Assembly: GCA_037481875.1 (NCBI GenBank)
Contig: JBBFKY010000004.1
Coordinates: 124,001-188,000 of the forward strand
DNA length: 64,000 nucleotides
Direction of reading: 5' to 3'
DNA from: Desulfosoma sp.
GTDB taxonomy: Bacteria > Desulfobacterota > Syntrophobacteria > Syntrophobacterales > DSM-9756
Positions 20,926 through 29,460 of this stretch are shown piece after piece. Position 1 is the first letter of the stretch. The number at the start of each line of letters is the position of its first letter. Made by a program: the position numbers and the translations under genes. The notes beneath the pieces were generated by a model that saw only the letters and a program-made list of their open reading frames with translations, searched no databases and was not told the DNA's origin.

Positions 20926-21051
20926 GGCAGACCTCCAAGCAGCCGCTCACCCCTAAAGACGCCGTGGCGCGTGACAAGGGTCTCGGTCGTGATTAATAAT
21001 ATTTAAAATCCATGATGCAGACACTGGGGGTTTTCCGAGAGCGGGAGTGCC

Positions 21052-21079
21052 TTGCAAATTTAGAGTTTTTTGATATGAG
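21052..21079 (+). promoter_or_regulatory. Possible promoter of the helicase gene
   Basis: TTGCAA at 21052-21057 and TATGAG at 21074-21079 are 16 bases apart in a locally AT-rich stretch, 44 bases before the helicase start. Each matches four of six consensus bases. Confidence 0.4.
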
Positions 21080-21122
21080 AATAAGGTCATCACGTCGACA
21101 TCAAGGAGCTATGGACTGAACG

Positions 21123-22673
21123 ATGCGGAAAATTCATACTTTTCGATATCTTGATCAAGGCTATCGCGGTTATCAGGACTTCCATCAGGGTGCTGAAAGT
21201 CCCATGGCGGCTAAGCTTCTCAAAATTTACGTGGCCGAGCAGGTTCGGTTTCCCGTAAGTGACGTTTCGCCTCAGGTCATGCGAAGGATACAGGATCGGC
21301 TCGTTTTTACCAATCCTGAATATGAGCAGAGGCATCTCAGAGGGGAATGGATCGGAGGGATTCCGCCCCAGATTCATTGTCTAAAAAAATTGGGTTCCAG
21401 CTACGTGGTGCCTCGAGGCTTTTTGGATCAGCTGTTGGATCTGTGCCGCAAGTTTCAGCAGCCATACAAGATTTTTGACAATCGACGATTGTTGGCATCG
21501 GTGCCCATGGAATTTCACGGGCAGTTGAAAGAGTATCAGCTTCAGGCGGCGGAAGAGATTTTGGAACGCGATGCGGCCACCCTTCTCGGCGGCTATAAGA
21601 GCGGCAAGACGGTCATTGCCCTCTATGTGATAGCTCAGCGCAAGCAGCCCACCCTGGTGCTCATTCCTCGTATGGATCTTCTGGAAGGATGGCTCACCAA
21701 GATTGTCAATTTCCTACAGATTCCTTTGGAGGAAATCGGCATTTTTGTTCAGGGTCTGCACAAGATGGGGGAACGCATCACGGTGGCCCATACGGCTGAA
21801 ATGATGAAGGTTTGGAGGAAGGTCAAGGAAAACGTGGGTTTTGTGGTTTTAGACGAATGTCAAAGAAGTCCGGCCAAGGTGCTTACTCAGTTGATTCCCA
21901 ACTTCGATAGTCGTTACCTGCTGGGATTGTGCAACGCCACACAGCGTTATGATTTGCTGTCGCGTTTTGTCTTTCTTTACATGGGTGATGTGGTTTACTC
22001 GATCAATGAGCAGGATGCACGGGAAGGTCGTGGTATTCTTCGAGCCCAGGTGGTGGCTCGCCCCACCGGTTTTGACTATCCGTACCAGAGTCGAGACGAC
22101 TACGTGCCCATGTTGCAGGCCTTGATGAGTGATGAAGAACGTACACGTATCATTGTCAACGATATTGAAGCGGAGCTTGAGGTGGCTGAAGGTCCTCTTG
22201 TGGTGGTTTCCGGAGGAGAAGAGCAGACCGAGACGCTTCGAGCTCAGTTGAACCAACGGGGTATTGAAGTGCATATTCCAGAATGCCGGTGGGAAGAGCG
22301 CAGGGATCATGAGGAAGAGGAACTGGATACAGATGAAGATCAGGCCCGTGGGTGGTTAGAAAATTTTCCTCAGGGTCCGGCCGTCGTGATCATGAAAGCC
22401 GATGATCTTTTACGCTGCTATCGGCATGTGATCATGGAGGTGCTTTTCTTGGCTGTGCCTCTGTTTTTCAAAAAGAACGTGACACAGGCTCTTCGGGCCC
22501 TGTTGATGTCTTGCGGTGGTCATGGAGGCAACGGTTCCGGGGCTTCTTCCAATGGGCGGCGTGTCAAGATCTATGACTACGTGGATCAGAAAATCGGCCT
22601 TTTTGAAAACTATTTCCGCATGCGCAGCTACAATTACGGAGTCCACCCCGACATTCTTCTCAATAACAATTAA
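21123..22673 (+). CDS. Orphan superfamily 2 helicase-like protein, TOTE/XPB-like
   Basis: A 516-residue protein whose first 300 residues follow the order seen in the helicase part of TOTE-type systems and Rad25-like helicases: FTNPEYEQRHLRG at 62-74, VVPRGFLDQLLDL at 95-107, YQLQAAEEIL at 138-147, Walker A GYKSGKT at 157-163, LVLIPRMDLLEGW, DECQ at 244-247 and NATQ at 271-274. It differs from active relatives: motif II is DECQ rather than DECH, motif III is NATQ rather than TATP, and the C-terminal half lacks a clear QxxGRxxR, having TQALRALLMSC near that place. A Gly/Ser-rich linker follows. No primase-polymerase or nuclease gene is adjacent. ATP binding is plausible; unwinding is doubtful. 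Confidence 0.65.
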   Translation: MRKIHTFRYLDQGYRGYQDFHQGAESPMAAKLLKIYVAEQVRFPVSDVSPQVMRRIQDRLVFTNPEYEQRHLRGEWIGGIPPQIHCLKKLGSSYVVPRGFLDQLLDLCRKFQQPYKIFDNRRLLASVPMEFHGQLKEYQLQAAEEILERDAATLLGGYKSGKTVIALYVIAQRKQPTLVLIPRMDLLEGWLTKIVNFLQIPLEEIGIFVQGLHKMGERITVAHTAEMMKVWRKVKENVGFVVLDECQRSPAKVLTQLIPNFDSRYLLGLCNATQRYDLLSRFVFLYMGDVVYSINEQDAREGRGILRAQVVARPTGFDYPYQSRDDYVPMLQALMSDEERTRIIVNDIEAELEVAEGPLVVVSGGEEQTETLRAQLNQRGIEVHIPECRWEERRDHEEEELDTDEDQARGWLENFPQGPAVVIMKADDLLRCYRHVIMEVLFLAVPLFFKKNVTQALRALLMSCGGHGGNGSGASSNGRRVKIYDYVDQKIGLFENYFRMRSYNYGVHPDILLNNN

Positions 22674-22800
22674 TTGCCATTCCGTCCTTTAAAGCCTTGA
22701 CCAAAGGATTCAGGCACAGAAGCCACCACAGGCGGCGGGGCCTCTAGGAAACCCTGAGTCAAGGCGTCTGAGGAGTTGCCTTGAGAACGGATTTTTTCCT

Positions 22801-22905
22801 GGGAGCGCGGGCCTAGGGCCCGCTGTTTGTGCTGGCGGGACGGGTGCGCTTCCAGGGAACGGCCCAATTTCGAGTTTGCGAGGGTGAGACGGCGCCTCGC
22901 CCTAC
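22801..22905. repeat. Two palindromic repeats of different classes
   Basis: At 22801-22853 a two-hairpin element has outer ends GGGAGCGC and GCGCTTCC and a perfect inner palindrome GCGGGCC-TAG-GGCCCGC. At 22882-22905 lies a GTGAGAC/GCCTCGCCCTAC copy of the GTAGGGGC-armed family. The 407-base gap from 22674 to 23080 holds no gene I can support. Confidence 0.7.
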
Positions 22906-23080
22906 CGTAAAAGGGCATCAGAGACCTTGGTATTGGGGATTCTTGAACACCCTTTAGATAAATGGCCATGAATCCAAAATAGATGGATTGAGGCGGGTTC
23001 CACAAACCTTGATGGGCTAGACACGAGGGTTTGCCCTGTGCCGATCGCCGAACAGAGAACGCACGGAGCAGCCAACTTTT

Positions 23081-23893
23081 ATGGTTAGTGACCGAATGCA
23101 GCCTTATTCTTTTGTGGCTTTGGCATCTTTTCTAAGGCACGATTCCCGTGTGTTGACTCTGGGGGTTCGCCCCACCTTGGGGGATTACACTCCTGAAGAG
23201 CGGCGAAAGCTTCGAGAGGCCCATTGTGTGTTGTTTCCCACGATGCGTTTCGCCGAGGTCTTGGAAGCCGGCGGATGCCGATGTTTTCCTTCAGGGCCCA
23301 CTTATCGGTATCAAAGGTGGAGGCCGTTACAGTGGACCCTCGCGTCTTTTTTAGGGCTTCCCATGGTTCGAGCCCGCTTGTGTTATGGAAAAAAAGGAAA
23401 GCGAGACGTTCTTTCAAACTTTAAACTTCCTTTTCGAGCCTTGGGCCCTCGGGCAGGACAAGACCCTATCGTTTTGGTGAAATCTCATGACGCATGGGAG
23501 GCCCTAGCGTCGTTATGGGATCCCGTCCTAGTTTTGGAGCATGCCCCGTACCGCTGGCAAGACGAGGTGTGGGTGGTTTGTGGCATGGTGGTAGCTCACA
23601 GAATCGGGCACTGGAACGGTGTGGACGAGCCCTTGTGGGGTCCATGGGTGTGGGTGTACCAGAAGAACCCTCAGGAGGAGATCTTTCATCTTAGCCGGCA
23701 GGTGTGCTGTATGGCGCACATCGACGAGGCCGTCTTGTGCTGGGGGCGCACGGAAGAAGGGCGTGGTTGTTTCTTTGAAGGCATGCATAGACCCCCGCCG
23801 TTTGTCAGCATGAAAGGTCAAAGACTGGGACGGCATGAGATCGCCTTTGATGCCTTGGTTCAAGGCATGCAGAATGGGGCCGTCACCCCGTGA
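23081..23893 (+). CDS. Degenerate RimK-like ATP-grasp protein
   Basis: A 270-residue protein that matches, in order, a RimK-like ATP-grasp family I recall from Desulfobacterota: LGVRPTLGDYTPEERRKLR near residue 27, LFPTMRFAEVLEAGGCRCFPS near 50, and LPMVRARLCYGKKGKR near 92. The active-site parts are altered. The usual glycine-rich ATP loop after the FPF segment has become LGPRAGQDPI, the QE-RD segment has become VLEHAPYRWQDEVWVV, and the late metal-binding E-x-N is not clear. It may be a non-catalytic relative. GGAG lies 13 bases before the first ATG; a second in-frame ATG at 23096 is possible. The family link is from memory of sequence patterns. Confidence 0.5.
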   Translation: MVSDRMQPYSFVALASFLRHDSRVLTLGVRPTLGDYTPEERRKLREAHCVLFPTMRFAEVLEAGGCRCFPSGPTYRYQRWRPLQWTLASFLGLPMVRARLCYGKKGKRDVLSNFKLPFRALGPRAGQDPIVLVKSHDAWEALASLWDPVLVLEHAPYRWQDEVWVVCGMVVAHRIGHWNGVDEPLWGPWVWVYQKNPQEEIFHLSRQVCCMAHIDEAVLCWGRTEEGRGCFFEGMHRPPPFVSMKGQRLGRHEIAFDALVQGMQNGAVTP

Positions 23894-24044
23894 CATGCTG
23901 AAGGTTTGCCTGAAGAAAAGGACCTTGACTTCGAATCCTGTGGATGCTCACAAAGGCCGCGCACAAAAGTTGTGCTTGAAACAGTTCCAAATCAGGCTCA
24001 AGCCGGTGATGAACTTAGAAAAACGGACGGAGAGGTGAACAGTG

Positions 24045-24266
24045 ATGGTGGATGAATGGGAAAAAGAATATGAAAAATCGGCGCAGTTGGCCCAGCGTCA
24101 TTTTCGAAAGGATGTTTCGGGATTTCGGGAAAGGAGACGGTTCGAACTGGAAGATCTTTTGCGAACCGAACAGGAAAAGCCCGAGGACATGCGGGACGAG
24201 GCAAAGATTCGCTGGATCCTGGAAGAACTTCAAAGCATCGATGGACAGGAGGCCCGGAAGACCTGA
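24045..24266 (+). CDS. Small charged hypothetical protein
   Basis: A 73-residue protein, highly charged and probably helical, with a possible coiled coil. The ATG at 24045 is preferred over the GTG one codon earlier because GAGAGGTG is better spaced for it. It lies between the ATP-grasp-like gene and the M16 protease gene on the same strand. I do not recognise it. Confidence 0.5.
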   Translation: MVDEWEKEYEKSAQLAQRHFRKDVSGFRERRRFELEDLLRTEQEKPEDMRDEAKIRWILEELQSIDGQEARKT

Positions 24267-24366
24267 ACTTTTGTCTTTTACCGCCCAACCCTGGTGATCC
24301 TTCGTGAAACCGGGAGCCCCTTTCTGAACCTTGAAGGCATGAGCCACCCTTATACCGAGGTATCAT

Positions 24367-27117
24367 ATGATGCGACGACTCCGTGAGCGCTTTTTCCGTA
24401 TAATGAGTCTTTCTACCTTGTTCTGTGTGATGGGTTTCCACGGGTGGGTTTCCGGCCTTGAAGCGGCGCCGTCTTCTGTGCCGCAGTCTTTTCTGGACCA
24501 GGTCCTGCCTTCTCAGGGCAAAGATGTTTTTGTCACCCTACGCAATGGACTGACGGTGCTCATTCGTCCTCGTGACGATACCGATGTGGTCGCCGCCAAG
24601 GTTTTTGTTCGAGCTGGATCACTCTATGAAGGGGAGAAAATGGGCGCCGGTTTATCCCATTATCTGGAACATGTGGTGGCTGGCGGAACCACCAAGTCTT
24701 TCACGGAAGAAGAAGCACGACGGCGGCTTGAAAAGTTGGGAGGGGCTTCCAATGCTTATACGAGTCATGATCGAACCGTTTATTACATCACCACTTCGGC
24801 GGATCACTGGCGTGATGCTCTAGATTTGCTGTTGTCGTACGTGACCGAGTGCACTCTGGATGCTTCTCAGGTGGCGCGGGAAAAAGCCGTCATTCAACAG
24901 GAATTCAAAATGGGCGAAAACGATCCTTCAAGGCAGCTCTGGAAGCTCTTCATGAAAACGGCCTATTCCATCCATCCGATACGGCATCCGGTCATCGGTT
25001 ATGAGGATCTTTTTGTTCAAATCACTCGAGACGATCTGGTGTCCTACTACACCCTTCGGTATCAACCTCAGAACATGGTCTTGGCTCTGGTCGGGCATGT
25101 GGATCCCCAGGCGGTCATCGATTTTGTTGGTGAGAAAACGGCTCAAGTCACAAGAACACGTTGGAACACCGATGTTTTGCCAAAGGAACCCTCGCCCATG
25201 GGACGCCGCTGGGCGGAAAAACCTCTACCCTTGGCCCGTATGGTTCAAGCCATGGTAGGATTTCAGTCTGTGTCTCTGAGTCATGAGGACGTCTATGCTC
25301 TGGACGTCTTGGCCATTGTGATGGGCGAAGGACGCACAAGCCGCCTGTATCAGAGGCTTAAAGAACGGGATCAGGCCGTGCTTCAGGTTCAAGCCTTTCA
25401 TTGGACACCCTCCTTTGTTCCGGGTCAGTTTGTGGTTTCCATGACTCTTTCACCGGAGCATTGGCCTCGTGTCTTGAGCAGCCTGAAGCATGAAATCCAA
25501 AAGATTCAGGACAAAGAACTCGCCGACTCCGAAGTGGAAAAGGCGAAAAAGAAGGTGATCGCCGCGCATGTGTTCGGCAAGGAAACCGCCAAGGAGATGG
25601 CCGCATCCTTGGGCTCGTCCTATCTGGACACGGGCGATCCTTACTTTGAGGACCGGTATGTGGAAAGAATTCGGCGGGTGACTAAGGAAGATGTGCGTCG
25701 AGCGGCGAAGCGCTATCTCGTGGAATCAGGAATGACCGTTGCCGCCGTTTTGCCCCTGAAGGCGACCGACGAGGCGGCGTTGGAAGCAACGGCATCAAAG
25801 GCTGTCGGCTCGAAAGCTGATGGTGGCAAAGTTCGGCGCAAGAGATTGGACAACGGCCTTCAGGTGCTTCTCCAAGAAGATCATAGATTTCCTTTTGTGA
25901 CCTTGCAGCTTTACGGCATCGGCGGTGTCCTTTTGGAAGGGCCGGACGAAGAAGGCCACGCCGCCATGACGGCCTCCTTGCTCACGGCTGGAACAAAGAA
26001 GCGAAGCAAACTGGAGATTTCTCAAGCTCTGGAGTCGGTAGGAGGCAGTATCTCCAGTGGATCTCAACACAACACCTATGCGGTGACCGCCAAAGTCCTT
26101 AAAGAAGATCTTCCCTTGGCTCTGGACGTGCTGGCCGATGTGGTGATTCATCCCACCTTTCCAGCTCAGGAAGTGGAAAAGAAGAAGCAGGAAACCTTGT
26201 TGGCCATTAAGAAACAGGATGAGAATTGGCAAACGGAACTGGTGCGGTTCTTCAGGAAGCATTACTTTCACACTCACCCGTATCGGCATGACGTTCTCGG
26301 TACTGAAACCTCTATTCGAGGGATCACGAGGGAGGCTGTGCAGCGTTTTTACACCAAGATGGTGGTACCGCAGAGGGCCGTTTTGGCGATCTATGGGGAT
26401 TTTGACGCGGATAAGCTGATGCCGTTGTTACGAAAGTCTTTTGAATCCTGGCGTCCCTCTGGTGCTTCCTCAATGCCTTCCGTGGTTTCGGATACCCTGG
26501 TGTTTCAGGGCATTCATGTGGTGGAAAAAAACACCGACAAAACGTCCCTAGGGCTTTTCGTGGGGACTCCGGGTCTGGATTTTAAGGATCCGCGTGTCCC
26601 CGTGCTGGATGTTTTGGACGCTGTGCTGTCCGGAGTGGGGTATCCCGGAGGGCGCTTGCACAGCGCTCTACGCGGCGGAGAAAACGATCTGGTGTATGTG
26701 GTGCATGCTTTTCCTTTCAGCGGATACCGTGCGGGATACTTCGGCGTGATCACTCAGACCACGCTGAAAAATGCATCTCAGGTGGAATCCATCATTCATG
26801 AGCACTTGGACCGGATAAGTCGGGAACCCATCGGTGACGAAGAACTGGAGCGAGCCAAGGATATGGTCGTCACCATGCATCTGCTCGGGTTGGAAAGTTT
26901 GGAATCCCGAGCACGAAGCGCCGCCGTGAACGAACTTCTCGGCCTAGGCTATGATTATCCTTTGAGGTATCCCGAACTGGTTCGTGCTGTGACAGCCCAT
27001 GATGTTCAAGCCCTTGCCCAAGAAATACTGAAAGACAGGCTTGTCGTGCGTGCGGTTCCCGAAAATCCTGTGGAAGTTTTGCCGGAACAGATGCCTTCCA
27101 CAAACCACGTGCGCTAA
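24367..27117 (+). CDS. Exported M16-family zinc protease, two-domain
   Basis: A 916-residue protein with an N-terminal signal peptide (basic MMRRLRERFFR then a hydrophobic stretch to about residue 33) and two M16 halves. The first half carries the inverted zinc motif HYLEH at residues 98-102 and a downstream glutamate in EKAVIQQEF near 179, so it should be active. The second half, from about residue 485, lacks HxxEH, as in pitrilysin-type and PqqL-like proteins where it acts as a cradle. It is probably periplasmic and degrades peptides. GAGG lies six bases before the first of two ATGs. Confidence 0.93.
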   Translation: MMRRLRERFFRIMSLSTLFCVMGFHGWVSGLEAAPSSVPQSFLDQVLPSQGKDVFVTLRNGLTVLIRPRDDTDVVAAKVFVRAGSLYEGEKMGAGLSHYLEHVVAGGTTKSFTEEEARRRLEKLGGASNAYTSHDRTVYYITTSADHWRDALDLLLSYVTECTLDASQVAREKAVIQQEFKMGENDPSRQLWKLFMKTAYSIHPIRHPVIGYEDLFVQITRDDLVSYYTLRYQPQNMVLALVGHVDPQAVIDFVGEKTAQVTRTRWNTDVLPKEPSPMGRRWAEKPLPLARMVQAMVGFQSVSLSHEDVYALDVLAIVMGEGRTSRLYQRLKERDQAVLQVQAFHWTPSFVPGQFVVSMTLSPEHWPRVLSSLKHEIQKIQDKELADSEVEKAKKKVIAAHVFGKETAKEMAASLGSSYLDTGDPYFEDRYVERIRRVTKEDVRRAAKRYLVESGMTVAAVLPLKATDEAALEATASKAVGSKADGGKVRRKRLDNGLQVLLQEDHRFPFVTLQLYGIGGVLLEGPDEEGHAAMTASLLTAGTKKRSKLEISQALESVGGSISSGSQHNTYAVTAKVLKEDLPLALDVLADVVIHPTFPAQEVEKKKQETLLAIKKQDENWQTELVRFFRKHYFHTHPYRHDVLGTETSIRGITREAVQRFYTKMVVPQRAVLAIYGDFDADKLMPLLRKSFESWRPSGASSMPSVVSDTLVFQGIHVVEKNTDKTSLGLFVGTPGLDFKDPRVPVLDVLDAVLSGVGYPGGRLHSALRGGENDLVYVVHAFPFSGYRAGYFGVITQTTLKNASQVESIIHEHLDRISREPIGDEELERAKDMVVTMHLLGLESLESRARSAAVNELLGLGYDYPLRYPELVRAVTAHDVQALAQEILKDRLVVRAVPENPVEVLPEQMPSTNHVR

Positions 27118-27265
27118 AAATCCGCCAAGGTATAAGCGCTTTCCAGGTTCCTCTGGATTCGTACGGTGAACACCAAAGGTGCGGCCGCTCCTGCATTTTC
27201 CGCCATAAGGAAGCCTCGTGGCGGCGGCCCTACCTTTACTCCGTGACACACGGGACACATGGTTT

Positions 27266-27513
27266 GTGGGGGCGGAGCGCGTGTCCGTCCAGCAGCAACC
27301 CATTTGTGTGGTCATGCCTGAATGTCCGTCTACGCCTTGGAACTCGTAGGGGCGGACCGACGTGTTCGTCCCTCGAAAAGGCTGTCCGAGAACGTGCCAT
27401 AACATGAAGTAGGGGCGAGACGGCGCCTCGCCCCTACAAGCCTGAAACTGTGTTTTTTTGAAAGCATGGCCTCCGGCCCGCTTATTGTGCGAGCGGGACG
27501 CCAGTACCAGCGC
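27266..27513. repeat. Cluster of four palindromic extragenic repeats
   Basis: In the 514-base gap between the convergent M16 and YcaO genes lie GGCGGA-type copies at 27266-27290 and 27346-27373 and a 29-base GTAGGGGC to GCCCCTAC copy with a GGC centre at 27409-27437, whose arms have one mismatch. At 27471-27513 there is a relative of the two-hairpin element seen at 22801 (shared GGCCCGCT, TTGTGC and GCGGGACG blocks). No gene is supported in the gap. Confidence 0.75.
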
Positions 27514-27631
27514 TTTCGAGGATAAGGTCCTTCTCGAACAAGCCACGTGCTTTCCTGTCTGAATAGTTCCACCATCCGAGATTCCCTGAATTTTTTGCGA
27601 CGTCTCATGACGATGCTGCAGGATACACTCG

Positions 27632-29389
27632 TCATGGCGAAGGGGAAAACGTGGCGGAAAGCCCAGCTCGTAGTCGATGCACATTCTCCCGTGCAAAATC
27701 CAAGGATGGATCCAATTCCAGAGCCATCTCATAGAGTCGCAAAGCTTCCTGAAAGTGGCCTAGCTCCCTCAAGTTGGATCCGATATTGGCATAGTCGATG
27801 GCGGATCCGGGATCGATTTCAATGGCCTTTTCAAAGGCTTCGATGGCTTCATGGTGTTTCTTGAGCCGGTAAAAGCAAAAACCCCTGAGATTGTAGATTT
27901 CCTTAAGGCTCGGGTTCCATTTCTCCGCTTCCTTTAAAGCTTCCAGGGCCGCCTCGTAGCGTTCCAGACTCTTGTGACAGGAAGCGATGTGGACATAGAT
28001 GCTGGCGATTTCCTGCGGGTCTGGCTTTTGGGAGAGCGAACGTTCAAAAAGAGCCAGGGCATCTTCAAAGTGTTCCAGACGTTCCAGGGCGTGAGCGGTG
28101 AAAAAGGTAAGATCGAAACGTGGCCCGAAAAGATCCGTTAGACGTTTAAGTTGCTTGAGCGCTTCATCGGCATCCAAGCTTCGAAGGACTGTTCGAGCCA
28201 TGTGTTGAGGGAAATCCGTGTGACGAGTGTGATCCAAAAAATGTGCTCCGGGAACAATGACGTAAACACTTGGAACCTGCAAAGCTTCATGGGTCACATT
28301 GACCACCAAGACAGGCCAGTCCAAACGGGCAAGACTTTCGACAGCCCGTTGAATTTCCACGTGAAGGTTGTCATGGCTTAGATCCGGCAAAGCCTGAAGG
28401 GGGACGGTGCCCTTGGATTCCATGAGATATCGTGCTTCTTGAAGGGTCTCGTATTTGGGCAGCGTGGGCCTGTAGGTGGTGCGATTTTCAAAATCACCGG
28501 CCAGCTGTGCCACTTCGGTCAGGGCCCGACACAAGGATTTGGCGGGATGCGACGTGGTGCCGGCCGTGAAGACGATTTCACTGCGTTGTGGAAAGGTTTC
28601 GGGATCATAGGCCAGCACGCCCACCGTGGGAATGCCCGTGTCCAAGGAAAAGTCGCGAACGAACAGACGAATCCCGCACCGTTCAAACTTTTCCAGCAGC
28701 TCGGTGGCCGCCTCATCGTGCACGCTTTTAAGATCAATGGCCGGAGTGATAAGACGGTCATGGGAAATCACGGAACCCACGTGTCGCTCCACCACTTCGC
28801 ATAAACCCTGCAACACGGCTTCTTCCAGCGTGTTTCCCGCCGCAGGTCCATTGTATTCGTTGATGAGATAAAACCAGTCGATGGGAATCCATTGATCCTG
28901 ATCATCCGTAAGGTTTCGTCCCGGCACCCATCGCAGAGGGCATGTATCCAGAAAGATTTTGGCACGATCCAAAGGGGTTTTCGTGTCGTGGACGGACTTG
29001 AGAAGCACTTCGAGTGATGTGGCCGGGCCGTGCAATTCTTTCAGGCAGGCCGTGAGGAACTCTTGCCCGTGAATGAAGGAAAAAAAACTGAATCTTTCTA
29101 TGAGTTCCATGAGGGCGCTGGCTTCAGCCTGGGCTGGAGTGGCACCTTTACCCATCTGCTTCTTGGTCCCTGTCAAAGCGGATGCATCGGGCCCGCACAG
29201 ACTGATGTAGACGGGGATGTTGAGACGCCCAGTATCGATACGCATTGTTTTGGCAAGAATACGCATGTTGAGGTTTTCCAACCGTCGGCGAACCCATTGC
29301 ACTGTTTCTTGGGGGGCTCGAGCTTTTTCCTGATCATGGCGAAAGATCTTGAAGCAGTTTTGCAGTTTGATACGGGAATCAAGATGCAT
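27632..29389 (-). CDS. YcaO-domain protein fused to a TPR domain
   Basis: A protein of about 585 residues. Residues about 40-400 form a YcaO domain, with GKGATPAQAEASALMELIER and later LQGLCEVVERH, the glutamate-rich ATP and magnesium site of the family. YcaO proteins activate peptide amide bonds with ATP to make azolines, thioamides or amidines. From about residue 420 there are four to five TPR units (ALERLEHFEDALALFERSL, then NLRGFCFYRLKKHHEAIEAF), likely for protein binding. No TfuA, precursor peptide or maturase gene is nearby. The ATG at 29389 has GGAG seven bases upstream and is preferred over an ATG at 29401 or a TTG at 29410. It lies 71 bases after rnd in the same direction. Confidence 0.85.
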   Translation of the reverse strand: MHLDSRIKLQNCFKIFRHDQEKARAPQETVQWVRRRLENLNMRILAKTMRIDTGRLNIPVYISLCGPDASALTGTKKQMGKGATPAQAEASALMELIERFSFFSFIHGQEFLTACLKELHGPATSLEVLLKSVHDTKTPLDRAKIFLDTCPLRWVPGRNLTDDQDQWIPIDWFYLINEYNGPAAGNTLEEAVLQGLCEVVERHVGSVISHDRLITPAIDLKSVHDEAATELLEKFERCGIRLFVRDFSLDTGIPTVGVLAYDPETFPQRSEIVFTAGTTSHPAKSLCRALTEVAQLAGDFENRTTYRPTLPKYETLQEARYLMESKGTVPLQALPDLSHDNLHVEIQRAVESLARLDWPVLVVNVTHEALQVPSVYVIVPGAHFLDHTRHTDFPQHMARTVLRSLDADEALKQLKRLTDLFGPRFDLTFFTAHALERLEHFEDALALFERSLSQKPDPQEIASIYVHIASCHKSLERYEAALEALKEAEKWNPSLKEIYNLRGFCFYRLKKHHEAIEAFEKAIEIDPGSAIDYANIGSNLRELGHFQEALRLYEMALELDPSLDFARENVHRLRAGLSATFSPSP

Positions 29390-29460
29390 GGCAAACTCCA
29401 TGAGTCTCAAATGTTTTTTTGGAATCGGCCAACCGGCGTTGAAAAACGAGCCTCAGAATA

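Noticed and set aside
26944-27732. A 262-codon minus-strand frame across the M16/YcaO gap
   Set aside because: It overlaps two real gene ends and the repeat cluster; no family signal.
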